From Methanomassiliicoccales archaeon (lineage in GTDB: Archaea > Thermoplasmatota > Thermoplasmata > SG8-5), in NCBI GenBank assembly GCA_030636255.1, contig DAOVXH010000071.1, positions 1-8,351 of the forward strand: a stretch of 8,351 bases of DNA. Reading direction: 5' to 3'. Below, in pieces: positions 1 through 5,880 of this stretch. The notes beneath the pieces are model-generated. The model did not search any database, was not told where the DNA came from, and worked only from the letters and a program-made list of their open reading frames with translations. Every line of letters begins with the position of its first letter. Position 1 is the first letter of the stretch. The position numbers were made by a program, and so were the translations under genes.

Positions 1-213
1 AGTGATAACCACACGCTGATTGGAGCTGGCCTCTATTCCTGGCTTGATTATGGAGAAAATGCGGTTCATTGGTTCGTCCCGATGGACCAATTTCTCTGGC
101 ACATAATCAAAATCAAGCTTCTTGAAATCTGAAATGATGTTTTGCGGCTTCTCTTCAAACCCTGCCATGCAACCCAGATTCCATACCCTCATGATAATCT
201 TTTTCATTGGCAT
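1..213 (-). CDS. cdc6: Orc1/Cdc6 replication initiator, N-terminal part (cut by window edge)
   Basis: This frame runs open from an ATG at 213 to the left edge, giving 71 residues with no stop. The segment DFDYVPEKLVHRDEPMNRI followed by FSIIKPG and NQRVVIT matches the conserved start of archaeal Orc1/Cdc6 proteins. In that family this stretch leads into the Walker A loop, which would lie just beyond the window. Orc1/Cdc6 is an AAA+ ATPase with a winged-helix domain that binds origin repeats and loads the MCM helicase. The ATG at 213 is preferred over Met codons at 207 and 192 because GGAG lies 7 bases upstream (221-224 on the plus strand). The gene is divergent from the 319-750 gene and shares its promoter region. 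The family call is confident from the motif. Which orc1 paralog it is, and whether ATPase motifs are intact, cannot be seen. Confidence 0.9.
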   Translation of the reverse strand, partial: MPMKKIIMRVWNLGCMAGFEEKPQNIISDFKKLDFDYVPEKLVHRDEPMNRIFSIIKPGIEASSNQRVVIT

Positions 214-261
214 TTTCAGTCTCCAAAATCATATTATTTCCGAATGTTTTATTAGCATCCC

Positions 262-299
262 ATAACAACTTATATATACGACCGAAAACTAGTTGTCAT
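262..299. promoter_or_regulatory. Palindromic TATA box framed by an inverted repeat, orc1 / 319-750 divergent promoter
   Basis: The sequence TATATATA at 271-278 lies between two divergent genes and reads the same on both strands. It is flanked by ATAACAACT (262-270) and AGTTGTCAT (291-299), which are reverse complements at 8 of 9 positions. A start site 25 bases right of the box falls near 300, about 18 bases before the ATG at 319. Leftward, it would fall near 250, leaving about 37 bases before orc1. A second possible box for orc1 lies at 245-253 (TAATAAAA on the minus strand). The arms look like an operator, but the bound protein is unknown. Confidence 0.5.
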
Positions 300-318
300 A
301 AGGCAAAAAGGCGATACC

Positions 319-750
319 ATGGCAATAATGACCAAGACAACAACAGAGAGCGAATTCGTTACGTTAACAGTTGATGATTTAACCAGAGCAATCAGGAACA
401 GCATCAAGAACGAGAGAAGGAACATGCCAGAGGAAGAGGCAAGACACATGGCCCAGCATGTTATGAACTTCTTTGGGTACAGCGAGCGAATAATTGACAA
501 TATCCTTGAGCCAGAGGATAGAGATGCTTTCTACATGCTGGAAGATTCTGGATTGCTTACCACAGAGCGTGAGGAGACCACCCTGTACGATGGAAGAGAG
601 TGGAGAATCCATTACTGGCTATTCAAGAAAGATAAAATTCTCAATCTGGTGAATAAGGCCGGAGCAAAAGAAGACACCCTAACCGATGATGCCATGTCAG
701 TCTATGAGGAAATTCCAGACAATATCTGGAGAATAACCGAGGACGAGTAA
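319..750 (+). CDS. Small acidic protein, putative winged helix, resembles DUF6015 family
   Basis: A 143-residue soluble protein with no signal peptide or membrane segment. Residues about 15-55 look like helices rich in charged residues (TVDDLTRAIRNSIKNERR). Residues about 68-105 have the shape of a recognition helix followed by a wing (FYMLEDSGLLTTEREETT, then a DGREWRIHYW strand). This resembles winged-helix DNA-binding domains, but the match is by eye only. I associate it from memory with the archaeal DUF6015 family, at moderate certainty. It is divergent from orc1 over a 105-base region with one TATA box, so it may be controlled with orc1 or regulate it; this is inference. The ATG at 319 has only a weak AAGG 9 bases upstream. 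An in-frame ATG at 328 is the alternative start. It ends 12 bases from the stop of the convergent nob1. Confidence 0.8.
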   Translation: MAIMTKTTTESEFVTLTVDDLTRAIRNSIKNERRNMPEEEARHMAQHVMNFFGYSERIIDNILEPEDRDAFYMLEDSGLLTTEREETTLYDGREWRIHYWLFKKDKILNLVNKAGAKEDTLTDDAMSVYEEIPDNIWRITEDE

Positions 751-762
751 ATATTCGGTTAA

Positions 763-1227
763 TCATTTCTTCTTGACCTTTCTAATTTCAGAACCGCATA
801 TTGGACAGTCCACAGGCTCCTTCTCAAAATAACGACCGCACCCTCTGCACCTGAATGTCCAGTGAATAATTTCTCTGATGCCTTTAAGGTCAGTTTTTAT
901 GGGTATTTTAAGAATTCTAGCAATATTTTGCACAGCATAATCATCACTAATTATTGTGGCTTGAAGCTCATAAGCCAGTGCTAAAACACCAATGTCTGTT
1001 CTGGAAAGAGATTCAATGTCATGGGTTTTACTGGCTGTTTCTTTTATAATGTTCACAGAGGCCTCGTCCGGGCTCATGACCTTAATGGAGACACCCAATA
1101 GCATGTCAAGGTTCCTGGCCTGCCTTCCCAGTTTAACCTCATCAACAATATCTTGGGTGGTGTACCATCCCTCTCCGGCTATTGTCATGCCTGACCGTAT
1201 TGCAGTGGCATCCAGAACATAGACCAT
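763..1227 (-). CDS. nob1: Endoribonuclease Nob1 (PIN domain plus zinc ribbon)
   Basis: Nob1 cuts the 3' end of the small-subunit rRNA precursor late in 30S assembly. The 154-residue protein opens with the PIN strand YVLDATAI. Its acidic residues fit the metal site: Asp6, Asp29/Glu30, Asp78 and Asp95/Asp96, numbered from the ATG at 1227. After the PIN domain comes a zinc ribbon, CRGC (127-130) and CPIC (141-144), then a Lys-rich tail. This two-part layout is typical of archaeal Nob1. A GTG at 1236 in the same frame would add three residues. I prefer the ATG because there is no ribosome binding site and a TATA-like ATTATTATTT lies about 25 bases upstream, as expected of a leaderless mRNA. It lies downstream of the thioredoxin-like gene on the same strand, but appears to have its own promoter. 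Confidence 0.92.
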   Translation of the reverse strand: MVYVLDATAIRSGMTIAGEGWYTTQDIVDEVKLGRQARNLDMLLGVSIKVMSPDEASVNIIKETASKTHDIESLSRTDIGVLALAYELQATIISDDYAVQNIARILKIPIKTDLKGIREIIHWTFRCRGCGRYFEKEPVDCPICGSEIRKVKKK

Positions 1228-1265
1228 GATAACCACATGGGCAATGAAATAATAATGTTTTGCAC
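1228..1265 (-). promoter_or_regulatory. Leaderless promoter of nob1 with GTGCAAAA element
   Basis: Read on the minus strand, GTGCAAAA (1265-1258) is followed by CATTATTATTTC and then 18 bases to the ATG at 1227. The GCAAAA part fits an archaeal BRE and the ATTATTATTT a TATA box. The box centre is about 25 bases before the ATG, and no Shine-Dalgarno sequence is present. The same GTGCAAAA occurs 32 bases before the translin start (30 bases here). Confidence 0.5.
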
Positions 1266-1282
1266 TACACCTGCTGTATAGT
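1264..1282 (-). repeat. Inverted repeat between the thioredoxin-like gene and nob1
   Basis: On the minus strand, ACTATAC (1282-1276) and GTGTAGT (1270-1264) pair over 7 positions, including one G-U, around a 5-base loop AGCAG. It begins 14 bases past the stop of the thioredoxin-like gene and touches the nob1 BRE-like element. It could be a 3' end hairpin for the first gene or an operator for the second. No T-rich tract follows immediately, so an intrinsic terminator is not clearly indicated. Confidence 0.35.
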
Positions 1283-1296
1283 CATGCGATGCTAGT

Positions 1297-1899
1297 CTAC
1301 AATAATGCGTTTATTTCCGCTTTCAGAGTATATGATGTTGTGACGCCTTCAGCTCTGAATGCGATTCTTCCGTCCTGGTCAACTATAACCAGGGTGGGAA
1401 TAGAGCTAACATCATATCCATTGGCATTGTTAATTGCTGAAGTGTCCATCAAAACGTCCCATGGTATATTGTGATTATCAGAATATATGGAAAGAAGAGA
1501 TTCACTCTCGCTCTGGTCAACATCTATTGATAATATTTTAACCTGGTTGGAACCATAGCTCTCATAGATATCATCCAGGTGATCCAATTCAGTCTCGCAG
1601 GGGCCGCACCAGGTGGCCATGAAATCCAGTACCACCACTTTACCTCTGAGGTCAGAAAGCTTAACATATCCTCCTCCTACCTTGGGAAGATTGAAGTCAG
1701 GAGCCAGTGGTAAGGTTGATGGTGTATCGTCTGAAGTGTCCGGGGAAGTATCTGGGGTGGTGTCTGTTGTGTCTTCTCCATTGGTGGGTGTGCCAGTATA
1801 GGCTTCCTGGCCACCGCTGAAATACATGTATCCAAGACCTCCAAGAGCCACGCTGGCTACAATGATTATAGAGACGAATATGACTGCTGCTTTTTCCAT
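1297..1899 (-). CDS. Membrane-anchored thioredoxin-like protein, TlpA/ResA type
   Basis: A 200-residue thiol-disulfide oxidoreductase predicted to act outside the membrane. Residues 5-27 form one hydrophobic segment (AVIFVSIIIVASVALGGLGY), an uncleaved anchor or signal peptide. No lipobox cysteine is present. Residues 32-63 are a Thr/Asp/Pro/Ser linker. The redoxin domain follows: APDFNLPKVGG (66-76), LRGKVVVLDFMATWCGPC with the catalytic CGPC at 98-101, and the cis-proline SIPT at 166-169. This order matches TlpA/ResA/AhpC-TSA-like proteins, which reduce or exchange disulfides in secreted proteins. The true partner is unknown because no cytochrome maturation or Dsb gene is nearby. The start is supported by GAAGGA (1905-1910) 5 bases upstream, and by an AT-rich box near 1931-1942. 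It is divergent from the translin gene and upstream of nob1. Confidence 0.9.
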   Translation of the reverse strand: MEKAAVIFVSIIIVASVALGGLGYMYFSGGQEAYTGTPTNGEDTTDTTPDTSPDTSDDTPSTLPLAPDFNLPKVGGGYVKLSDLRGKVVVLDFMATWCGPCETELDHLDDIYESYGSNQVKILSIDVDQSESESLLSIYSDNHNIPWDVLMDTSAINNANGYDVSSIPTLVIVDQDGRIAFRAEGVTTSYTLKAEINALL

Positions 1900-1929
1900 G
1901 ATAATCCTTCATTCATATCTCGTCTTCGT

Positions 1930-1943
1930 GATATTTTAATATT
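1930..1943 (-). promoter_or_regulatory. TATA-like box for the thioredoxin-like gene
   Basis: On the minus strand the AT-rich stretch AATATTAAAATATC spans 1943-1930. A start 25 bases downstream of its centre falls near 1912. That leaves a short leader that just contains the GAAGGA ribosome binding site at 1905-1910. The assignment rests on spacing and composition. Confidence 0.45.
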
Positions 1944-1970
1944 GCCCCATATTTTTGGAATATCTCTGGG

Positions 1971-2010
1971 GTGCAAAAGGTAATAAATCTTGACAACCAT
2001 TCCAGTTGTG
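1971..2010 (+). promoter_or_regulatory. Leaderless promoter of the translin-HDAC operon with GTGCAAAA element
   Basis: GTGCAAAA (1971-1978) is followed by GGTAATAAATC. The TAATAAAT box centre is about 26 bases before the ATG at 2011, and no ribosome binding site precedes that ATG. This is the layout expected of a leaderless archaeal mRNA. The same octamer stands 30 bases before the nob1 ATG, against 32 bases here. Confidence 0.5.
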
Positions 2011-2634
2011 ATGGATGGACTTGATTTTATTGCTAATGATATTGAATCCCAGCTTGATGAGAAGGACGCGGTAAGGGAAATTGCCCTGAAATCTTCCAGG
2101 AATATAGTGCGACTATGTGGCAAGGCTGTGAGGGTCATGCACAATCAGCAGGATCCAGAACCATTTGTTAGCGAGGCAATGGAGGAGCTTCACAGGTTGG
2201 TTGGTGTTACAAGGGATTTTCCTGACATATTGCATTCTGGTATAGTGGAAAGTGCCATGCAGGAATATGTGGAAGTCAAGGTTCTCATATCCTATTCATT
2301 TGGTGAGCCAATACCGGACTTCAAGGAGCTGGGCGTAACTCCGGAATCATACCTCCTGGGCATGGGTGATGTTATAGGTGAGATACGCAGATTCGCCCTG
2401 GACAATATCCGTCGAGGAAATATCGACAAAGCAGCCGAGTATCTGGAACACATGGAAATGCTCTTTGATTTTCTCATACAGTTCAATTATCCAAGTGGCC
2501 TTGTGGCAATCAGGAGGAAACAGGACATTGCCAGAGGAGTTCTTGAAAAAACCAGAGGCGATGTGACAATGGCGCTACGCTCCCACTCACTGGAAAAAAT
2601 GTTAGGCACCAAGGAGAATGACAATGGAAAATAA
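2011..2634 (+). CDS. Archaeal translin-family RNA/DNA-binding protein
   Basis: A 207-residue, mainly helical, soluble protein. The first half contains KDAVREIALKSSRNIVRLCGKAVR. The C-terminal stretch holds RRKQDIARGVLEKTRGDVT, the basic signature that marks translin proteins. Conserved acidic residues (YVEVKVL, around 85-95) fit the translin fold. Translins form octameric barrels that bind, and in some cases cut, single-stranded RNA. The role of the archaeal members (COG2178-like) is poorly known. A TTG at 1990 would add seven residues. The ATG at 2011 is preferred because a BRE/TATA-like sequence sits at the leaderless distance. The 3' end overlaps the deacetylase gene by 11 bases, so the two are almost surely co-transcribed and translationally coupled. 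Confidence 0.85.
   Translation: MDGLDFIANDIESQLDEKDAVREIALKSSRNIVRLCGKAVRVMHNQQDPEPFVSEAMEELHRLVGVTRDFPDILHSGIVESAMQEYVEVKVLISYSFGEPIPDFKELGVTPESYLLGMGDVIGEIRRFALDNIRRGNIDKAAEYLEHMEMLFDFLIQFNYPSGLVAIRRKQDIARGVLEKTRGDVTMALRSHSLEKMLGTKENDNGK
2611..2616 (+). promoter_or_regulatory. Ribosome binding site deciding the deacetylase start
   Basis: AAGGAG at 2611-2616 lies inside the end of the translin gene. It is 7 bases before the ATG at 2624 but only 1 base before the ATG at 2618, so the second ATG is the likely start. Its position before the translin stop supports coupled translation. Confidence 0.75.
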
Positions 2635-3742
2635 ATGTGCAATAGTATACAATTCAAATCATATTGTCCATCGTTCGGAGATGTCCAGTCCTGAAAATCC
2701 CACCAGAATTTTGAAGATTATTAATTTTTTACAGGGAAGGTTGAAGCTCTTCACCCGGCCGGATTGCGAACTGATAACTGAATTTTCTTCGGCCAGTGAT
2801 GAAGATTTGTTAAGAGTACATGATTCAGGGTACATAGATTTCATTAAAAATTATTGTAAGAAGGGCGGCGGTTTTCTAGGGGACAGTACATACTTGGCAA
2901 CCAATACTTTCAAGGCAGCAGCGTCCTCGGCCGGTGCAGTGATAACCGCCAATGAGTTGGTGGTAACCGACAAGGTAAATTCTTCTTTCGCACTTGTTAG
3001 GCCACCTGGACACCATGCCAGCTCGGACAAATTTGGTGGATATTGCATTTTCAATAATGCAGCCATTGCAGTTCGTTACCTTCAGGAAAATAATCTTGCA
3101 CAGCGGATTTTGATAGTGGACATAGACGCCCATGCTGGTAATGGAACAATGCGGATATTTTATGAAGACCCAAATGTGATAAATCTTTCAGTTCACAGGG
3201 ACCCCCATGATTTCTATCCCCATGATGGGTTCATACATCAGATTGGTCGCGGAAAAGGCCGTGGATACAATATTAATGTTGAAGTGCCAGAAGGCAGTGG
3301 TGACGAGGAATATCTCACAATACTGGAAAACATAATCAGGCCAGTAATGAGAAGCTATGTTCCGGATTATGTTATGTGCCTTGTGGGTTTTGATGCCCAT
3401 TACACAGATAACCAGTCAAACCTTCAGCTTACATCAAATGGGTATTATGAGTTCATTAAACGGCTAAAAGCAATGAACAATGACAAGCTTTGTGTTATTC
3501 TGGAAGGCGGCTATAACACTGCGGAAAATGTCAATCTTGCCCACACAATAATATACGCACTTCTTGGCGAGTCTGCCCCCTATGATGATACCATGGATGG
3601 ATTGAGCCATTTAGTTACCCAGGGCGTGAAGACCCGCTCTATTTTGGAAAATAAACTAATCGAATTAATTGATATACTGGATGATTATTATGATTTCAAG
3701 TATGATCTTTATTCCACAACAACAGAAATGTTGAATGATTAG
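2624..3742 (+). CDS. Histone deacetylase family amidohydrolase
   Basis: A 372-residue zinc hydrolase of the arginase/deacetylase fold that removes acetyl groups from lysine or polyamine-like substrates. Motifs numbered from the ATG at 2624: the RPPGHHAS loop (126-133) with the paired active-site His at 130-131; FGGYCIFNNAA (137-147); the zinc-site strand IVDIDAHAGNGT with ligands Asp168 and His170; the third ligand Asp257 in GFDAH; and the catalytic Tyr297 in EGGYN. All zinc ligands and the Tyr are present, so it should be active. The usual HH of the DxHHGxGT motif is HA here (Ala171). The substrate is open: chromatin proteins such as Alba or histones, acetyl-CoA synthetase, polyamines and small acetylated metabolites are all possible. 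The last ~50 residues, rich in Asp/Tyr, extend past the core. It is the second gene of a two-gene operon. Confidence 0.93.
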   Translation: MENKCAIVYNSNHIVHRSEMSSPENPTRILKIINFLQGRLKLFTRPDCELITEFSSASDEDLLRVHDSGYIDFIKNYCKKGGGFLGDSTYLATNTFKAAASSAGAVITANELVVTDKVNSSFALVRPPGHHASSDKFGGYCIFNNAAIAVRYLQENNLAQRILIVDIDAHAGNGTMRIFYEDPNVINLSVHRDPHDFYPHDGFIHQIGRGKGRGYNINVEVPEGSGDEEYLTILENIIRPVMRSYVPDYVMCLVGFDAHYTDNQSNLQLTSNGYYEFIKRLKAMNNDKLCVILEGGYNTAENVNLAHTIIYALLGESAPYDDTMDGLSHLVTQGVKTRSILENKLIELIDILDDYYDFKYDLYSTTTEMLND

Positions 3743-3749
3743 TTATGAA

Positions 3750-3783
3750 AGGTTTTTAAGGTAACAGAGACTATTTAGGCTCA
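3750..3783 (+). promoter_or_regulatory. Leaderless promoter of the TPR gene
   Basis: GAAAGG followed by TTTTTAAG (3753-3760) resembles a BRE plus TATA box. The box centre is about 26-28 bases before the ATG at 3784, and no ribosome binding site is visible before that ATG. This fits a separate leaderless transcript, although read-through from the deacetylase gene 41 bases upstream is also possible. Confidence 0.5.
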
Positions 3784-5853
3784 ATGCCAGATGATGTTCA
3801 AAATGAAACTCATTTGAAGGCCAACTATCTTGCCAATTGTGCCAGGTATGAAGAGGCCATTAAATTCTTTCAGGAGGCAATCCAGCAATCTCCGGACGAC
3901 CCGGTCTTACTGAATGATTATGGGGTATGCATGGATGCCCAGGGTAGGCATAATGAGGCAATGGCCCAATATCAGAAGGCTCTGAAAATAGAACCTGGTT
4001 ATCAAACAGCCCTGTATAATATGGCCAATACCTATGCCTATGTGGGCAAGGTCAATGAAGCTCTGAAGGTATTTGATTCAATACTGGAAATAGAGCCAGA
4101 TAATCTGGATGTGCATTATGAGAGAGCCATCACTTTAATTTCCCTGGGGCGTTGGAAGGAGGCCATCAAATCCTATCAGGGTTTGGTTGACAGATTTCCT
4201 GATTACCCCAATATTCGTATACAATTTGCAGTGATGTTTCAGTCCAGAGGAATGGGTGAGAAGGCAATGGAGCAGCTGGACATTGCCCTGGAACTTGACC
4301 CTGGCAATGAATCTGCACTCAATGGCAAGGGTAATGTAATGTATTCTATGGAGGAATTTGAAGAGGCCATAGACCATTTTGACCAGGTAATTGCCATGAG
4401 CCCGAATAATCGGGAGGCCTGGAACAATAGGGGACTGGCAATGTTCATGTTGGGCATGCAAGAAGAGGCCATACGCTGCTATGAGCAAGCAATAGAACTT
4501 GATCCCAATTACAAGCAGGCACTCTACAACAAAGGTTACACACTGCATAATATGGGGCGGCTGGAAGATGCCATTGTGAGCTATGTGGGGGCCCTGAGCC
4601 TGGATATGTTCGATGAAGTTCTGCTCAACAATATTGGTAATGCCTATTACAACCTTGACCAATGGGAAAAGTCCATCCCCTATTTTGAACAAGGAATTGA
4701 CGTATGCCCAGACTATGAAATTGCCTGGAACAATATTGGCAATGCTTACGATAAAATGGGCAGGCATGCCGAGGCCCAGCCATATCATGAGAAAGCTTTG
4801 GAACTAAAGCCAGACTTTGATTATGCCCTCTACGCAAAGGGATATGGAATGGCAAAGTTGGGCGACTTGGAATATGGCCTTGAATACATCGAGCAAAGTC
4901 TGGACCTGAACCCCAATTATGACCATTCATGGCTGGCAAAGGCTAATGTATTACACTGGCTGGGTAAGCCCGAAGAAGCACTTGAGGCATTGAATAATTC
5001 TCTATTGCTGAACACCTATTTTGACTCTGCCTGGGAGCGCCGGGGTGAGATATTCAAGGAACTGGGGCAGTACCAGAAAGCCAATTATTGCTATGAAAGA
5101 GCACTTTCCATTGTAAATGAAATACTAGCAATGCGTCCCAATCACAAGGATGCTCTAAAACTTGCCACCGGACTTCTGGGAACAATCAAGCGCTATGACC
5201 AGCTGGGAATTTGCTGTACAAACATAATAACCAGCGAGAATACTGATAAACAGAAGCTAACAAAGGCCAGATTACTTCTAAAAATGGGCAATAATCAGGA
5301 ACTGGTGGCTTGGTGTGACATTATAATTGAAGATGGCTTTGACAACTGGGAAATTTATTATCTCAAAGGTTTGGCTCTGAAAAATGAAGCCCAGCCAAAA
5401 AAGGCACTTCTGGAACTGGAAATTGCCCTGGAAAAATCAGATGATGAAGAAAAAATCTCCATTGCCAGGGCCGAAATATTTGCAGAGCTGGGAAACGAAT
5501 CAGAAGCCATAGCCTGCTTTGCCTGGCCAAAGCTTGGTGCAGAGGCACTCAGGTCAAAGGCAGATGTTTTGCTTGGCTTCAAACGATATGCAGATGCAAT
5601 TGAAAGTTATGAAAAAAGCCTGGAAAAGAACGCCCACAGTCAATCTGCCTGGTACGGAAAGGGCCAGGCTCATCTAGGCAACAATGAACTGGACGCCGCA
5701 ATCGAGTGCTTTGACACAGCCATCGGCATTGATTCAGACTATGTCTGGGCATGGGCTGGAAAGGCCAAGGCTTTCCTTCTGAAAGGTGATGAAAAGAAGG
5801 CTGGACAGGCGAAGGATGTTGTTATGGAGCTGGATTCAGGATTCGAATTTTGA
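3784..5853 (+). CDS. Large tetratricopeptide-repeat (TPR) protein
   Basis: A 689-residue soluble protein composed almost wholly of TPR units, each a helix pair that builds a superhelical scaffold for protein-protein contacts. A first unit lies at about 10-39. Units of exactly 34 residues then run without gaps from 40 to about 413 (11 in all), each with the W/L-G-A-P pattern, for example REAWNNRGLAMF followed by CYEQAIELDPNY. The unit at 414-454 carries a 7-residue insert. Units from 455 to 689 are more divergent (27-36 residues) and include Cys-containing ones (GICCTNII, VAWCDIII). I count about 20 units. There is no signal peptide, membrane segment or catalytic domain. The C-terminus is complete, since the last unit runs to the stop. 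It is convergent with the BRO-like gene, 12 bases apart. Partners cannot be inferred from the sequence. Confidence 0.93.
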   Translation: MPDDVQNETHLKANYLANCARYEEAIKFFQEAIQQSPDDPVLLNDYGVCMDAQGRHNEAMAQYQKALKIEPGYQTALYNMANTYAYVGKVNEALKVFDSILEIEPDNLDVHYERAITLISLGRWKEAIKSYQGLVDRFPDYPNIRIQFAVMFQSRGMGEKAMEQLDIALELDPGNESALNGKGNVMYSMEEFEEAIDHFDQVIAMSPNNREAWNNRGLAMFMLGMQEEAIRCYEQAIELDPNYKQALYNKGYTLHNMGRLEDAIVSYVGALSLDMFDEVLLNNIGNAYYNLDQWEKSIPYFEQGIDVCPDYEIAWNNIGNAYDKMGRHAEAQPYHEKALELKPDFDYALYAKGYGMAKLGDLEYGLEYIEQSLDLNPNYDHSWLAKANVLHWLGKPEEALEALNNSLLLNTYFDSAWERRGEIFKELGQYQKANYCYERALSIVNEILAMRPNHKDALKLATGLLGTIKRYDQLGICCTNIITSENTDKQKLTKARLLLKMGNNQELVAWCDIIIEDGFDNWEIYYLKGLALKNEAQPKKALLELEIALEKSDDEEKISIARAEIFAELGNESEAIACFAWPKLGAEALRSKADVLLGFKRYADAIESYEKSLEKNAHSQSAWYGKGQAHLGNNELDAAIECFDTAIGIDSDYVWAWAGKAKAFLLKGDEKKAGQAKDVVMELDSGFEF

Positions 5854-5880
5854 GCCAGTTTCGGGCTATTTCTTCTTTTT
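5853..5880 (+). terminator. Possible terminator of the TPR gene
   Basis: AGCC (5853-5856) and GGCT (5864-5867) form a short 4-bp hairpin starting at the TPR stop codon, followed by a T-rich run (5868-5880, ATTTCTTCTTTTT). The T-rich run is the complement of the Lys codons ending the convergent BRO-like gene. The stem is short, so the T-tract is the better signal. Archaeal transcription can end at T-tracts alone. Confidence 0.4.

Noticed and set aside
1228..1236. GTG at 1236 as the nob1 start
   Set aside because: The ATG at 1227 starts directly before the conserved PIN strand and sits at the leaderless distance from the TATA-like box.
1930..1971. Further inverted repeats (GATATT/AATATC and CCCCA/TGGGG) in the divergent promoter
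   Set aside because: The arms are 5-6 bases, they overlap one another rather than nest, and the AT-rich ones are expected by chance near TATA boxes.
1990..2010. TTG at 1990 as the translin start
   Set aside because: The ATG at 2011 is a stronger codon at a better distance from the promoter. The AAGG before the TTG is 10 bases away and weak.
1866..2144. Minus-strand open frame over the divergent promoter
   Set aside because: It overlaps both the translin N-terminus and the thioredoxin-like N-terminus, and its product shows no family features.
2618..2623. ATG at 2618 as the deacetylase start
   Set aside because: It is only 1 base from the AAGGAG site. The ATG at 2624 has the normal 7-base spacing.
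4135..4788. Long open antisense frame of 217 codons inside the TPR gene
   Set aside because: It lies wholly opposite a clear TPR coding region with regular repeats. Its product has no recognisable features, and no promoter or binding site supports it.
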